NCBI GenBank assembly: GCA_000158655.1
Contig: EQ973340.1
Span: 88,016-144,869, forward strand
Direction of reading: 5' to 3'
DNA from: [Clostridium] methylpentosum DSM 5476
GTDB lineage: Bacteria > Bacillota > Clostridia > Oscillospirales > Ruminococcaceae
Length of the DNA: 56,854 bases
Within the stretch, counting starts at the first letter, position 1. Every line of letters starts with the position of its first letter. The notes below the pieces were generated by a model. It did not search any database. It was not told the origin of the DNA and saw only the letters and a list, made by a program, of their open reading frames with translations. A program made the translations under genes and the position numbers. This document shows, piece by piece, positions 1 to 8,314 of this stretch.

Positions 1-147
1 TCCTATTCCATTGTTTCTCACTGATTCATGTCGTTTCATACTACTTATTTTATCATTTCGGCTCTTTGTACACAATTCCAGGGTTTTAAAACAGACTCTA
101 GGAGAGAGATTCAAAAGAAGCCTAATGGAGATGATGCAGGCAGAAAA

Positions 148-168
148 ATCCCCAGCTTTGCCGGGGAT
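148..168 (-). terminator. Hairpin, possible minus-strand terminator
   Basis: ATCCCC and GGGGAT arms form a stable stem-loop. Read on the minus strand it is followed by five T residues; on the plus strand there is no T-run. No minus-strand gene is seen to its right within the host region, so its role is unclear. Confidence 0.3.
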
Positions 169-200
169 GTATTATTATATACTTTATTTTAAACAATACC

Positions 201-229
201 TTGACAGACGAGGTATATTGTGTTATAAA
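201..229 (+). promoter_or_regulatory. Promoter of the PadR operon
   Basis: TTGACA (201-206), a 17-base spacer and TATAAA (224-229) make a near-consensus sigma-A promoter about 50 bases before the PadR gene. PadR proteins often repress their own promoters, so autoregulation is likely but inferred. Confidence 0.75.
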
Positions 230-276
230 ATATATAGAGATTTTAAATACTGAACTGAGAGGAAGGAGCTGACGCC

Positions 277-600
277 ATGTCCATCGCGTCCGATCTGATT
301 CGGGGAAACACCGACATGATTATCCTCTCCCATCTCGTCAAACGGGACAGCTACGGTTATGAGATCAACAAGTCGATCTCAGAGAACACCAACTATGAAC
401 TCGAGCTCAAGGAGGCGACGCTGTACAGTGCCTTCCGACGGCTGGAGGCGGCGGGTATGATCACGTCCTATTGGGGAGACCAGACCACCGGCGCGCGCAG
501 GCGATACTACACCATCACGCCGGCGGGAAGAGGGTATTATGAGCAGAGCGTCAACGAGTGGCGCAAAGCAAAGCAGTTGATTGACAGGTTTGTACAGTGA
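277..600 (+). CDS. PadR family transcriptional regulator
   Basis: The 107-residue protein has the compact winged-helix layout of the PadR-s1 subfamily, with the sequence SYGYEINKSI near residue 25 and the wing motif GARRRYYTITPAGR near residue 80. Such dimeric repressors bind operators of adjacent genes and respond to small ligands or envelope stress. The ATG follows GAGAGGAAGGAG, a strong ribosome binding site. It is the first gene of a three-gene operon with two membrane-associated proteins, a recurrent PadR/DUF1700/DUF4097 arrangement in Firmicutes. The ligand cannot be read from the sequence. Confidence 0.9.
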   Translation: MSIASDLIRGNTDMIILSHLVKRDSYGYEINKSISENTNYELELKEATLYSAFRRLEAAGMITSYWGDQTTGARRRYYTITPAGRGYYEQSVNEWRKAKQLIDRFVQ

Positions 601-613
601 AGGAGGAGTTGTC

Positions 614-1465
614 ATGTACCGGCAAATTCGGGAATATGTTGAGTCTTTGTTTGCAAACGCGCCGCCCAGCGCGAAAATGACAGATCTCAAAGAGGAGATC
701 ATCACCAACCTCAATGATAAATACACCGACCTCATCTCCAATGGCATGGGGGAGGAGCAGGCGTACAACCGGGTGATTGCGGGGATCGGCGACATCGACG
801 AGCTTATCAGCAGTCAGGGCAGCCCTGTCGATTACGCTGAAGTGGAACGGCAGAACAAGCGCTCCGCCTTCCTGACCGCGTTGGCGATCGGTCTATATGT
901 CTTTTCGCTAATTCCAGTTCTCATCCTCGACAGCTTTGGCTTTCTCGAAGACATCGGCGCTGCACTGATGTTTCTCATTGTGGGTGTTGCGACCGGGCTG
1001 ATCATTTACGCCAACTCGGTGCGTCCCAAGCGGGGAATGCTCGCGGACGAGGCGCAAAAAAAGCGCGCACGCACCATGTCGCTGGCCGTTTCGATGTATA
1101 TATTTGCGATCATCCCTCCGGTGCTCATCTCCAGCAGGTTCAGGGGTCTTGACAATCTCAGCGCCATTTTGATGTTCCTCATCGCGGGTATCGCGACCGT
1201 CATTCTCATCTACAGCGTGATGAGCAAGCCCAAATACGTCAAAACCGACGATACAATTGTCGAGGAGTTCAAACAGTGGCAATATGAGCAGAAAAATGTG
1301 CATACCACCTGCCACACCATTCAAACGATCATCTGGATTCTCACAGTCGTGCTTTACATCGCCATCAATTTTCTGTTGGGCGCCTGGGCAGTTTCCTGGC
1401 TGCTCTTCGTCATCGCCGCTGTGATCAACAAAATCATCCGGCTCTGTTTTGAGCTGGCGGAATAG
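614..1465 (+). CDS. DUF1700/HAAS-type membrane protein
   Basis: The N-terminal ~75 residues form the soluble helical segment typical of DUF1700/HAAS or permease-prefix proteins (the sequence LKEEIITNLNDKYTDLI and an IAGIGDIDELI motif). At least four hydrophobic helices follow, in two similar pairs (around residues 90-145 and 165-210), and a further pair lies at the C-terminus. The chosen ATG lies 8 bases after AGGAGG. It is co-transcribed with the PadR gene and is probably a partner in a small membrane regulatory system. No enzymatic motif is visible. Confidence 0.8.
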   Translation: MYRQIREYVESLFANAPPSAKMTDLKEEIITNLNDKYTDLISNGMGEEQAYNRVIAGIGDIDELISSQGSPVDYAEVERQNKRSAFLTALAIGLYVFSLIPVLILDSFGFLEDIGAALMFLIVGVATGLIIYANSVRPKRGMLADEAQKKRARTMSLAVSMYIFAIIPPVLISSRFRGLDNLSAILMFLIAGIATVILIYSVMSKPKYVKTDDTIVEEFKQWQYEQKNVHTTCHTIQTIIWILTVVLYIAINFLLGAWAVSWLLFVIAAVINKIIRLCFELAE

Positions 1466-1478
1466 GGAGGGCAACAAG

Positions 1479-2453
1479 ATGAAAAAGAACAACATTATCG
1501 TTCAGATTGTCCTGTATTCGATTTTAGCGCTGGTCTTGATCAGCCTGCTCGGCGGTCTTTTGAGCGGACACCGGTTCCGTTCCTTCGGGCTCAAATGGTT
1601 TGGCGATGACATCAGCATCAACTCGTTTGAACATCGTTCGTCCTCCTATGTTTCCGATCAGATGACCGGTTCGCAGGATATCTCGGCGGATCAGCTCGCT
1701 CAACTGACCAAAATCAGCATTGAAATGCCGAGCCAGCACATCACCATTGTCGATTCCACCGATGGTCAGATGCACATTAAGCAGTATGGAAAAAGCGCAA
1801 AATCCTCCTTTACCACATATACTGAAAATGGAGTACTCACAATCAAGGGGGATCCGTCCTCCAGACACAGGGTGCTTGACTTTTTCGGCTCTTCTTACGC
1901 CAGACAGGCGATTGAAATCGCGCTGCCTGACTCCTACACAGGGGATCTGAGCATTGATACTTCGGCGGGGGAAACTTATTTTGAAAAGCCGATGAAGCTC
2001 AAAAACATCTCTCTCAACAGCTCAGCTGGGGAGTTTGCCAGCAACTATCCAATTGAGTGCGAGACAATTCAGGCAAATCTCTCCGCCGGCTCAATCGATT
2101 TTTATCAACTCACTGCATCCGATTACAACATCACTGCGACAACGGGTGATATTGAAGTGGAACGGCTCTATGGAGGCGGCAAGATGGGGATTACCATGGG
2201 GGAGATCGATGTCAACATCTATGGAATCACTGGCAAGGCATCGTTTGACGGGACGCTGGGAGACATCAACCTTGAGGTTCAGCCAGGCGTGGAATTCAGC
2301 TTTACTGGGAACAGAACGGTCGGCGACCTAGAGGTCAATTTTCCCTGCCAGTACAACGACACATCGGTTACCGGCCAGGTGGGCAGTTCGGCGGAAAACC
2401 AGCTCTCCGCCTCGATCACGGCGGGCAACCTCAGCGTGGAAATTGACGATTAG
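1479..2453 (+). CDS. DUF4097 family beta-strand-repeat protein
   Basis: About 324 residues. A short N-terminal membrane anchor (residues ~8-28, LYSILALVLISLLGGLL) is followed by a right-handed beta-helix-like repeat region with recurring GDI/AGE/SAG turns (for example LSIDTSAGETYFEKP), characteristic of DUF4097 putative adhesin-like proteins. It is probably exposed outside the membrane. The ATG follows a GGGAGG site. It closes the PadR operon; proteins of this family commonly accompany DUF1700 proteins. Its exact role is unknown. Confidence 0.8.
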   Translation: MKKNNIIVQIVLYSILALVLISLLGGLLSGHRFRSFGLKWFGDDISINSFEHRSSSYVSDQMTGSQDISADQLAQLTKISIEMPSQHITIVDSTDGQMHIKQYGKSAKSSFTTYTENGVLTIKGDPSSRHRVLDFFGSSYARQAIEIALPDSYTGDLSIDTSAGETYFEKPMKLKNISLNSSAGEFASNYPIECETIQANLSAGSIDFYQLTASDYNITATTGDIEVERLYGGGKMGITMGEIDVNIYGITGKASFDGTLGDINLEVQPGVEFSFTGNRTVGDLEVNFPCQYNDTSVTGQVGSSAENQLSASITAGNLSVEIDD

Positions 2454-2826
2454 AGTTTTGTCAGCCCGAACTGTGCAGCCCGCCCGGGCTCAGCAGGTAG
2501 GGAAGAAGTTTCATCTTCGCTCACCGCAGCACTGCACAAGCGATGAAGAACGGATACTGACAGCTTTGAGGAATGCTGTTGCACGCTGTAGCCTGGTGGG
2601 AGCAGTTCTGCTGTTTCCGCTGTCTTGACGGAGAAATTTGTCAGACAATTAAAAAAAACTATGGATTTCTGACAATCCCCTGGTGAATCCCGCATTGAAT
2701 TTCACACAACTGACAGTCTTTGTGAATATCAAGTGATTTTTCTTTGTTTACTCTGGATTTTCCCCGCCTGCTGTATTATAATAAGCAATGCAAACCAAAA
2801 ACGAGAATCAGGGGGAATGAACCTTA
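2454..2826. other. Intergenic region without recognised gene
   Basis: No convincing coding sequence. It contains a GC-rich inverted repeat AGCCCGCCCGGGCT near 2475-2490 without a T-run, and a TATAAT at about 2778 upstream of the phospholipase-like gene with only a weak -35 element. Confidence 0.5.
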
Positions 2827-3432
2827 ATGAACGCCTCGTCGCACATGCATGTCAGTGCCATCATCCGCCGTCAGCTCAAGAGCGAATTTGGAATTTACCT
2901 TCCCGCCGCAGTGTTCACCTATGCCAACTGCCGGCCGGACTTCTCAGTGAAATATAAAAAAATTCCACATTATAAGCCCTATATGTACGACATCATCAAA
3001 CAGGAACTTCGTGATCTTGCATCGTGTGACAAATCAAGGCTCAACTCGGTCGTGCTGGCCGACAAGCTTGGCGTCATCTGCCATTTCATCTGTGATTTTT
3101 TCTGTTACGCACACACCGAAAAATTTGAGGGCACCCTCGTGGAGCACCTCAAATACGAAAGCCAGCTCAACCGCTACATCAAAAAGCGCCGGATGGTATG
3201 CAGCGACGTCGATTTTCTCATTGACGTTGATCTCAACACCAGCGTGGAGGATCTGCTGAGCAGTCTTGACCAGCGGTATGAGGATTACATCAGGCTGGAC
3301 GCCTCGCTCGGGTTTGACATGGTCTGCGCCGTTCAGGCATGCGTTGAGATTTCGGCTCGCCTGCTCTACATCGTCGCGAGCAAAAGCCAGCTCAATCGTC
3401 GAGTCAATCGAGCTCCTGCTTATCAAATATAA
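2827..3432 (+). CDS. Zinc-dependent phospholipase C-like protein
   Basis: The 201-residue helical protein has spaced histidines and acidic residues (HMHVSAIIRRQL at the N-terminus, KLGVICHFICDFFCYAH near residue 80) that resemble the metal-binding histidine pattern of the zinc-dependent phospholipase C/S1-P1 nuclease superfamily. No signal peptide is seen, so it may be cytoplasmic. The ATG at 2827 follows a GGGGGAATG stretch. A stop followed at once by a strong terminator suggests a single-gene unit. Family assignment is from motif layout; the substrate is unknown. Confidence 0.6.
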   Translation: MNASSHMHVSAIIRRQLKSEFGIYLPAAVFTYANCRPDFSVKYKKIPHYKPYMYDIIKQELRDLASCDKSRLNSVVLADKLGVICHFICDFFCYAHTEKFEGTLVEHLKYESQLNRYIKKRRMVCSDVDFLIDVDLNTSVEDLLSSLDQRYEDYIRLDASLGFDMVCAVQACVEISARLLYIVASKSQLNRRVNRAPAYQI

Positions 3433-3443
3433 CAAGTATTTTT

Positions 3444-3475
3444 GCCGCTGGGACACTGTCCCGGCGGGTTTTTTT
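3444..3475 (+). terminator. Intrinsic terminator after the phospholipase-like gene
   Basis: GCCGCTGGGAC and GTCCCGGCGG arms with a three-base loop are followed by seven T residues. Confidence 0.9.
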
Positions 3476-3600
3476 GTATGAAGAAAACCACACGATAGTC
3501 GCGTGGTTGGAGCGATGTATTCAGACATAAAAACTTCTAATGTTATATCAAAACGTGACCTTTCAGTTACGTAAGTAAAATGCGTTAGGAGGACCAGTTC

Positions 3601-3825
3601 ATGTCAGAACAAAATACAGACGTAAAAAGTTTAGCACAGAGCCTGCTCCTTAGGGTATACAAAGTGAAATTGCAAATATCATGTGGTGTTTTCACTAAAA
3701 TATTAAAAAAAGCATTCTTTCATGAAAAAAGAGAAGACATCCGAGAGAGTATTAGAACGTTATGTCAGTGGAAGTGTGTAGATATCATCGAGGAAGGAGT
3801 TCAGATCATATTCACTTACTACTGA
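3601..3825 (+). CDS. Small hypothetical protein (74 aa)
   Basis: An ATG placed 8 bases after TAGGAGG opens a 74-residue frame rich in Lys, Ile and Phe. No domain is recognised. Base composition is much more A+T-rich than in the flanking host genes, and the following 600 bases are non-coding and structured, so the pair may belong to one transferred element. It may be a real small protein or a chance frame with a good ribosome binding site. Confidence 0.4.
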   Translation: MSEQNTDVKSLAQSLLLRVYKVKLQISCGVFTKILKKAFFHEKREDIRESIRTLCQWKCVDIIEEGVQIIFTYY

Positions 3826-3829
3826 GTAT

Positions 3830-4435
3830 CCCGCCTAAATTGAGGGTTTCAGATTTAAGGGGTATTTAAAAGAAAAGAGTAGTTTAATGATAATTCAGAA
3901 GTATGGAAATATGAAGTTTGCATGCCGAAACCGAGAGTTTTGATGCAAAGGATACTATGTGGATACGGTAGGAGAGAACACAGCAGAAATAAAAAGTTAT
4001 AAGCGAACCAGCTAAAGCGGGATCGGGAGATAGATCAATTCAGTCTATTTGACCCGGGAGACCCGTTTACGGGTAGCAAGTAATCCCAGACGTGGCTGGC
4101 AGGCCAATAAAAACGCACTTGTGCGTAGCTAGTGGTATTAGGGCTGTCCGAAAAGGAAAAAACTCCGCTATGCGGGTGGATGATTATGGTGCGTTTGGGT
4201 CTGATCAACCCCCGATTCTACCAGTGATAGCGAAAAAATTTGGAGAAAGGCTTGCCGAAAAAAGGAAGATTTTGCAGAGCAAAAGAAAAAGAAATAGGGA
4301 CCAGTTTTCATGAAAAGTGAAGGCGATCGGTATATAGGTTGGCGTGGGTGTGATGCTTGTCCCTTGAGGGGCGAAACGGGTAATCGGCCCTTCTTGGGCC
4401 TGTGAAGACTATCTGTTCACGGGTGATCCTGATTG
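3830..4435 (+). ncRNA. Candidate large structured non-coding RNA
   Basis: About 600 bases without a credible gene contain many perfect short hairpins: ACCCG/CGGGT (4061-4074), ACGCACTTGTGCGT (4113-4126), CCGC/GCGG (4165-4175), CCCTTGAGGGG (4361-4371), GGCCC/GGGCC (4386-4400) and GTGAA/TTCAC (4402-4420). Such density is typical of ornate bacterial RNAs. I could not match it to tmRNA, RNase P RNA, 6S RNA or a group II intron by landmark motifs. The plus strand is assumed from the neighbouring gene; ends are approximate. Confidence 0.45.
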
Positions 4436-4442
4436 TGTGAAC

Positions 4443-4471
4443 TTGACAAGGAAGGTAAAATGGTGTAGACT
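4443..4471 (+). promoter_or_regulatory. Promoter of the thiamine-precursor operon
   Basis: TTGACA (4443-4448), a 17-base spacer and TAGACT (4466-4471), placed just before the TPP riboswitch. Confidence 0.75.
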
Positions 4472-4479
4472 TAACTCAA

Positions 4480-4575
4480 AACCAGGGGTGTCGGATTCGT
4501 CCGGCTGAGAGGGGGCCAGCAGAGGCTTCCAACCCTTTACCTGATCTGGATCATGCCAGCGTAGGGAGTATACAC
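4480..4575 (+). promoter_or_regulatory. TPP riboswitch (THI element)
   Basis: The conserved THI-box landmarks occur in order: GGGGTGT, GGCTGAGA, ACCCTTTACCTGATCTGG and CCAGCGTAGGGA. It binds thiamine pyrophosphate and, with the terminator at 4602-4631, should shut off the downstream thiXYZ-type operon when TPP is plentiful. Confidence 0.96.
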
Positions 4576-4601
4576 CGATGCGCACAGCCGCGTTTTGTTG
4601 T

Positions 4602-4631
4602 CCTCTCCGGATGATCTGGAGGGGATTTTTT
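4602..4631 (+). terminator. Riboswitch-controlled terminator
   Basis: CCTCTCC and GGAGGGG arms followed by ATTTTTT lie between the TPP aptamer and the first gene, giving transcription-termination control. Confidence 0.85.
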
Positions 4632-4655
4632 GTTGTTTTGAAAGGAGAATCCATC

Positions 4656-4952
4656 ATGAACGCAAGTGTTGCAATCCAGGTATTACCCGCGGCAAAGGAC
4701 GAGGAGGATCTCATCCGCATTGTTGATGAGGTCATCGATTACATTAAGGGCACTGGGCTCACCTATTACGTCGGCCCCTGCGAAACGGCGATCGAAGGGG
4801 AATATGAAGAGCTTATGGAAGTGGTGAAAAACTGCCAGCTCATCGCGATTCAGGCGGGGTGCGCTTCGGTCTCTTCCTATGTGAAGATCACCTATAAGCC
4901 GGAGGGCGAGGTGCTCACCATTGACAAAAAAGTTACAAAGCATCACCAATAA
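4656..4952 (+). CDS. Thiamine-binding protein, MTH1187/YkoF family
   Basis: The 98-residue protein has the MTH1187/YkoF-type ferredoxin-like fold signature (NASVAIQVLPAAKDEEDLIR, then YYVGPCETAIEGEYEELMEV). YkoF-type proteins bind thiamine or its hydroxymethylpyrimidine moiety in the cytoplasm. The ATG follows AAAGGAG. Its position directly after a TPP riboswitch and before ABC transporter genes supports a role in thiamine-precursor uptake or buffering. It overlaps the permease gene by 32 bases, suggesting translational coupling. Confidence 0.88.
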   Translation: MNASVAIQVLPAAKDEEDLIRIVDEVIDYIKGTGLTYYVGPCETAIEGEYEELMEVVKNCQLIAIQAGCASVSSYVKITYKPEGEVLTIDKKVTKHHQ

Positions 4953-5694
4953 ACTCGCTCCGGCGGCGTTAATTGCGGCAATCCTGCTGATTTGGCAGTT
5001 GGTTTCCTCAGCTGGCCTGGTGCCCAAGTTTATGCTCCCTTCGCCCACTGACGTGGCGGCTGCTTTTGCGGGAGATTTTTCCGCGCTGATGGGACACCTG
5101 GGAACCACCCTCTACGAGGCGTTTTTCGGGCTCGCCCTCGGGGTGGGCCTGTCGTTTGTAGTGGCGTTTTTGATGGATCGTTTTTCCTTCCTGTACAAAT
5201 CGGTCTACCCGCTGCTTGTCATTACCCAGACGATCCCCGCAATTGCAATTGCGCCGCTGCTCGTGCTCTGGATGGGCTATGACATCGCTCCCAAAGTGAC
5301 GCTTGTGGTCATCGTCTGCTTTTTCCCGGTCACCGTCGGACTGCTCGACGGGTTCCGGACCGCTGACCCTGATACAGTCAACCTCCTGCGCTCGATGGGG
5401 GCAGGCAGGTGGCAGATTTTCCGCCACATCAAGTTGCCCTCCTCAATGGGGCACTTTTTTGCAGGCTTGCGGGTCGCGGTGGCCTATTCGGTCGTCGGCG
5501 CGGTCATTGCCGAATGGCTCGGTGGATACAATGGCCTGGGCGTCTATATGATCCGGGTGAAGAAATCCTACGCATATGACAAGATGTTCGCGGTGATCTT
5601 TTTGATCTCGATCATCAGCCTTGTGCTGATGAAAGGGGTTTCACTGCTACAAAAGCGTGTGATGCCGTGGAACAAGACACAAAAGAAAGGATAA
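4921..5694 (+). CDS. ABC transporter permease, thiamine precursor (ThiX-like)
   Basis: 257 residues with about six membrane helices and the BPD_transp_1 EAA-like loop (LRSMGAGRWQIFRHIKLPSS near residue 160), typical of SsuC/ThiX permeases. A TTG start at 4921 is preferred because it follows GGAGGGCGAGG and no nearby ATG exists. It forms the membrane channel with the ATPase at 6701-7453 and receives substrate from the lipoprotein at 5699-6691. Substrate is inferred from the riboswitch and the NMT1-type binding protein. Confidence 0.9.
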   Translation: MTKKLQSITNKLAPAALIAAILLIWQLVSSAGLVPKFMLPSPTDVAAAFAGDFSALMGHLGTTLYEAFFGLALGVGLSFVVAFLMDRFSFLYKSVYPLLVITQTIPAIAIAPLLVLWMGYDIAPKVTLVVIVCFFPVTVGLLDGFRTADPDTVNLLRSMGAGRWQIFRHIKLPSSMGHFFAGLRVAVAYSVVGAVIAEWLGGYNGLGVYMIRVKKSYAYDKMFAVIFLISIISLVLMKGVSLLQKRVMPWNKTQKKG

Positions 5695-5698
5695 TTGT

Positions 5699-6691
5699 AT
5701 GTTCAAAAAGATTGTTGCAGCTATTTTATCGCTGACTCTGCTTGTTTCGTTCGCTGCCTGCAGCAGCGGCAAGAGCGGGGAGGGGAAGGTGGAGAAAATC
5801 ACCTTTGTTCTCGACTGGACGCCTAACACCAACCATACAGGGGTATACGTCGCCCAAAAGCTCGGCTATTTTGAAGAGGCGGGGATTGAGGTCAACATCG
5901 TTCAGCCCCCTGAGGACGGCGCCACTTCGCTTGTCGCGTCTGGAAACGCTCAGTTCGGTGTGGATTTCCAAGACAGCATCGCCCCCGCCTTTGGCACCGA
6001 GGAACCGCTCCCTGTCACTGCAGTCGCAGCGATTCTTCAGCACAACACATCGGGTATTATCTCCTTGAAAGGGAACGGCATCGACCGCCCCAAAGGGCTT
6101 GAGGGCAAGACCTATGCGACCTGGAACGCCCCAATTGAAAAGGCGATGCTGCAAAACGTCGTCGAAGGGGACGGCGGGGATTTCAGCAAAGTGAACCTGA
6201 GGCCGAGTACGGTTAACGATGTGATCGCCGGGTTGCAAACCGATGTGGATGCGGTGTGGATTTACTACGCCTGGGACGGAATCGCTACCGAGGTCAAGGG
6301 AGTCGAAACTGATTACTTTTCCTTCCGGGACCTCAATCCCGTGTTCGACTACTACACTCCCATCCTGGTTGCCAACAACAGCTTTTTGAGCGAAAAACCG
6401 GAGACTGCGAAGAAGTTTTTGAAGGCAGTCCAACAGGGCTATGAATATGCGATCAGCCACCCTGAAGAAGCGGCGGACATCCTGCTTGAGGTAGCACCGG
6501 AGCTCGATCGGGACATCACAGTCGCCAGCCAGAAGTGGATTGCCGACCAGTATAAGGCAGAAGCGGAACAATGGGGGATCATCGATCCCAGCCGTTGGAA
6601 TGCCTTTTACAACTGGCTCAATGAAAATGGTCTGGTAGAACAGGCGATTCCTGAAAACTTTGGATTTACCAACGATTATCTTGCAGGATAG
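5699..6691 (+). CDS. Thiamine-precursor binding lipoprotein, NMT1/THI5 family (ThiY-like)
   Basis: 330 residues. Signal peptide with lipobox LLVSFAACSS places it on the outer face of the membrane. The mature part starts with the family motif VLDWTPNTNHTGVYVAQKLG and contains the NMT1/THI5 lobe pattern (GIDRPKGLEGKTYATW). ThiY proteins bind formylaminopyrimidine, a salvageable thiamine breakdown product, so the operon probably imports a pyrimidine precursor; the exact ligand is inferred. It lies four bases after the permease stop. Confidence 0.92.
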   Translation: MFKKIVAAILSLTLLVSFAACSSGKSGEGKVEKITFVLDWTPNTNHTGVYVAQKLGYFEEAGIEVNIVQPPEDGATSLVASGNAQFGVDFQDSIAPAFGTEEPLPVTAVAAILQHNTSGIISLKGNGIDRPKGLEGKTYATWNAPIEKAMLQNVVEGDGGDFSKVNLRPSTVNDVIAGLQTDVDAVWIYYAWDGIATEVKGVETDYFSFRDLNPVFDYYTPILVANNSFLSEKPETAKKFLKAVQQGYEYAISHPEEAADILLEVAPELDRDITVASQKWIADQYKAEAEQWGIIDPSRWNAFYNWLNENGLVEQAIPENFGFTNDYLAG

Positions 6692-6700
6692 GCGGACATT

Positions 6701-7453
6701 ATGAAGAAACTGGTTGCAGAGGGAATTTCCAAGCGATACGGGGAGCGTTGGATCCTCCGGGATGTCTCCCTAGAACTACACGAACGGGAGATCGTCTGCC
6801 TGCTCGGAGTGAGCGGGGCGGGAAAGACAACACTGTTTAACATCCTCTCCGGCCTCCTATTGCCCGAACAGGGCAAGGTGTGGCTCCAGGGGGAGGATAT
6901 CACAGGCCAGGCAGGGCACATCAGCTATATGCTGCAAAAGGACCTGCTGCTGCCCTACCGAAGGGTGCTCGACAACGTCGCGCTTCCTCTCATTCTGCGC
7001 GGCGAGGGGAAAAAGAATGCCCGTGCTCGGGCGGCGGAGCATTTTGAAGAATTCGGCCTTGCGGGGACGGAGAAGTGCTATCCTGGTGAGCTCTCAGGAG
7101 GGATGCGCCAGCGGGCGGCGCTGCTGCGCACCTATTTGTCTTCTCAGGGAGTCGCGCTACTCGATGAACCGTTCAGCGCACTTGATACCATTACAAAGGG
7201 CGAGATGCACCGTTGGTATCTCGACGTCATGGGCAGGATTGACCTGTCCACCCTGTTTATCACCCACGATATCGATGAGGCGCTTCTGCTCTCTGACCGC
7301 ATCTATGTGATAACCGGTCAGCCGGGACAGATCACCGATGAGCTGTGCATTGCCGAGCCCCGGCCGCGGGGACAGGAATTTTTGCTGACAGAGCGGTTTC
7401 TCGCTTACAAGCGTCAGATTTTAGGGCTGCTCAAACTCTCCAAGCAGCAGTAG
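6701..7453 (+). CDS. ABC transporter ATPase (ThiZ-like)
   Basis: 250 residues with Walker A (GVSGAGKTT, ~37-45), Q-loop (YMLQKDLLLPYR), ABC signature (LSGGMRQRAALLR), Walker B (VALLDEPFSALD) and H-loop (FITHDIDEA). It belongs to the nitrate/sulfonate/thiamine-precursor importer ATPases and energises the neighbouring permease. It is the last gene of the TPP-regulated operon, followed by a strong terminator. Confidence 0.93.
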   Translation: MKKLVAEGISKRYGERWILRDVSLELHEREIVCLLGVSGAGKTTLFNILSGLLLPEQGKVWLQGEDITGQAGHISYMLQKDLLLPYRRVLDNVALPLILRGEGKKNARARAAEHFEEFGLAGTEKCYPGELSGGMRQRAALLRTYLSSQGVALLDEPFSALDTITKGEMHRWYLDVMGRIDLSTLFITHDIDEALLLSDRIYVITGQPGQITDELCIAEPRPRGQEFLLTERFLAYKRQILGLLKLSKQQ

Positions 7454-7560
7454 AAGAGTTTTGACTTTACGCAGACAACTGTATGAGAGTCATTTTGGAT
7501 CAGTTTTCCGTCTGGATGAGATGATTTCAGAACAGCTCGAGTGCTTCCAACAAACTGAGA

Positions 7561-7598
7561 AAAGACCCTGGACTCCGCACGCTGTGCGGGGTCTTTTT
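7561..7598 (+). terminator. Terminator of the thiamine-precursor operon
   Basis: AAAGACCC and GGGGTCTTT arms enclose an inner CCGCAC/GTGCGG stem, followed by a T-run. It lies about 110 bases after the ATPase stop; nothing else is recognised in 7454-7753. Confidence 0.85.
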
Positions 7599-7753
7599 CT
7601 GTATCAGGGAGATCTTGTACGGACAGATTCTTCTGTACCGATGTCGGTTAAGATGCCTTTTACCTCTTGGTAGGGCATTGTGTACCGTTGTGAGAGGTAG
7701 CGCTGTGAAGCGCTTAACTCGCCGTCTGGCCCACCACATTGTAAATAGATATG

Positions 7754-7789
7754 AAAATACCCGATGCAGGTTTTGCACCGGGTATTTTT
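7754..7789. terminator. Bidirectional terminator
   Basis: AAAATACCC...GGGTATTTTT with inner GATGCA/TGCACC pairing. A-run on one side and T-run on the other let it serve the minus-strand XRE operon that ends at 7794. Confidence 0.85.
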
Positions 7790-7793
7790 ACTC

Positions 7794-8024
7794 TTACACC
7801 GCCTTGCGGGGGACAATTTCAAGATGGCAGCCGAGCGCTGAAACCACTTTCAGCAGGGTATCCAGCTGCGGGATGACCTTTTTGCTCTCCATCCGCGCGA
7901 TGACCGACTGGGTGAGATGGGCAGCTTGGGCCAAATCCTGCTGCGTCATCCCTTTGAGTTTCCGCTGTTTGATCAATTCGTCGATGATGCTGACGCAGCA
8001 CTCAGGCACTGGTGACACCTCCAA
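7794..8024 (-). CDS. XRE-family antitoxin-like DNA-binding protein
   Basis: 76 residues with a classic helix-turn-helix (MTQQDLAQAAHLTQSVIARM, residues ~26-45). Short XRE proteins of this type act as antitoxins or autorepressors. It is the third gene of an operon with DUF4160 and DUF2442 proteins and overlaps the previous gene by 23 bases, implying coupled translation. The operon promoter carries a 9-base inverted repeat that is the likely binding site. Confidence 0.8.
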   Translation of the reverse strand: MEVSPVPECCVSIIDELIKQRKLKGMTQQDLAQAAHLTQSVIARMESKKVIPQLDTLLKVVSALGCHLEIVPRKAV

Positions 8025-8301
8025 CCGAGATGCCCTCCTGATAGAGCCGCTCGGGCGCTATATCAATGTCACCGTCATTCCAAACAGGAACGCCATAATC
8101 AATGTAAACGGCATTGAAAACGGACTGATCAGCGAGTGGAGCGAACGCCGGGAGGTTCAGAAGCGGCTTAAAGTCAAAAATCTTTGCTTCCCCTGTGCTG
8201 AATCTTACCCACAGTTGATGGTCAGTCATTGGACGGACACCATTTACCTTGATCATGGGGGCGGGGTCTCCCGCGTAAGCAATCCCATCAACAATATACA
8301 T
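8002..8301 (-). CDS. DUF2442 domain protein
   Basis: 99 residues. The pattern PMTDHQLWVRFSTGEAKIFDFKPLL...YGVPVWNDGDIDIAPERLY is typical of DUF2442. These proteins usually sit beside DUF4160 proteins in toxin-antitoxin-like loci; biochemical function is not established. The ATG is chosen over upstream TTG codons because AAGGAGG lies at the right distance. Confidence 0.85.
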   Translation of the reverse strand: MYIVDGIAYAGDPAPMIKVNGVRPMTDHQLWVRFSTGEAKIFDFKPLLNLPAFAPLADQSVFNAVYIDYGVPVWNDGDIDIAPERLYQEGISVGGVTSA

Positions 8302-8314
8302 CAACAATACCTCC

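Noticed and set aside
11-253. 80-residue plus-strand frame at the left edge
   Set aside because: It runs through a hairpin and the PadR promoter, has no ribosome binding site and no protein-like pattern.
908-1495. Long minus-strand frame opposite the DUF1700 gene
   Set aside because: Antisense shadow of a well-supported gene; residue composition is atypical.
4092-4313. 73-residue frame in the structured region
   Set aside because: Crosses several hairpins, lacks a ribosome binding site and any domain; the region looks non-coding.
3830-4435. Group II intron or tmRNA
   Set aside because: No domain V-like motif, no intron-encoded protein and no tmRNA ends were found.
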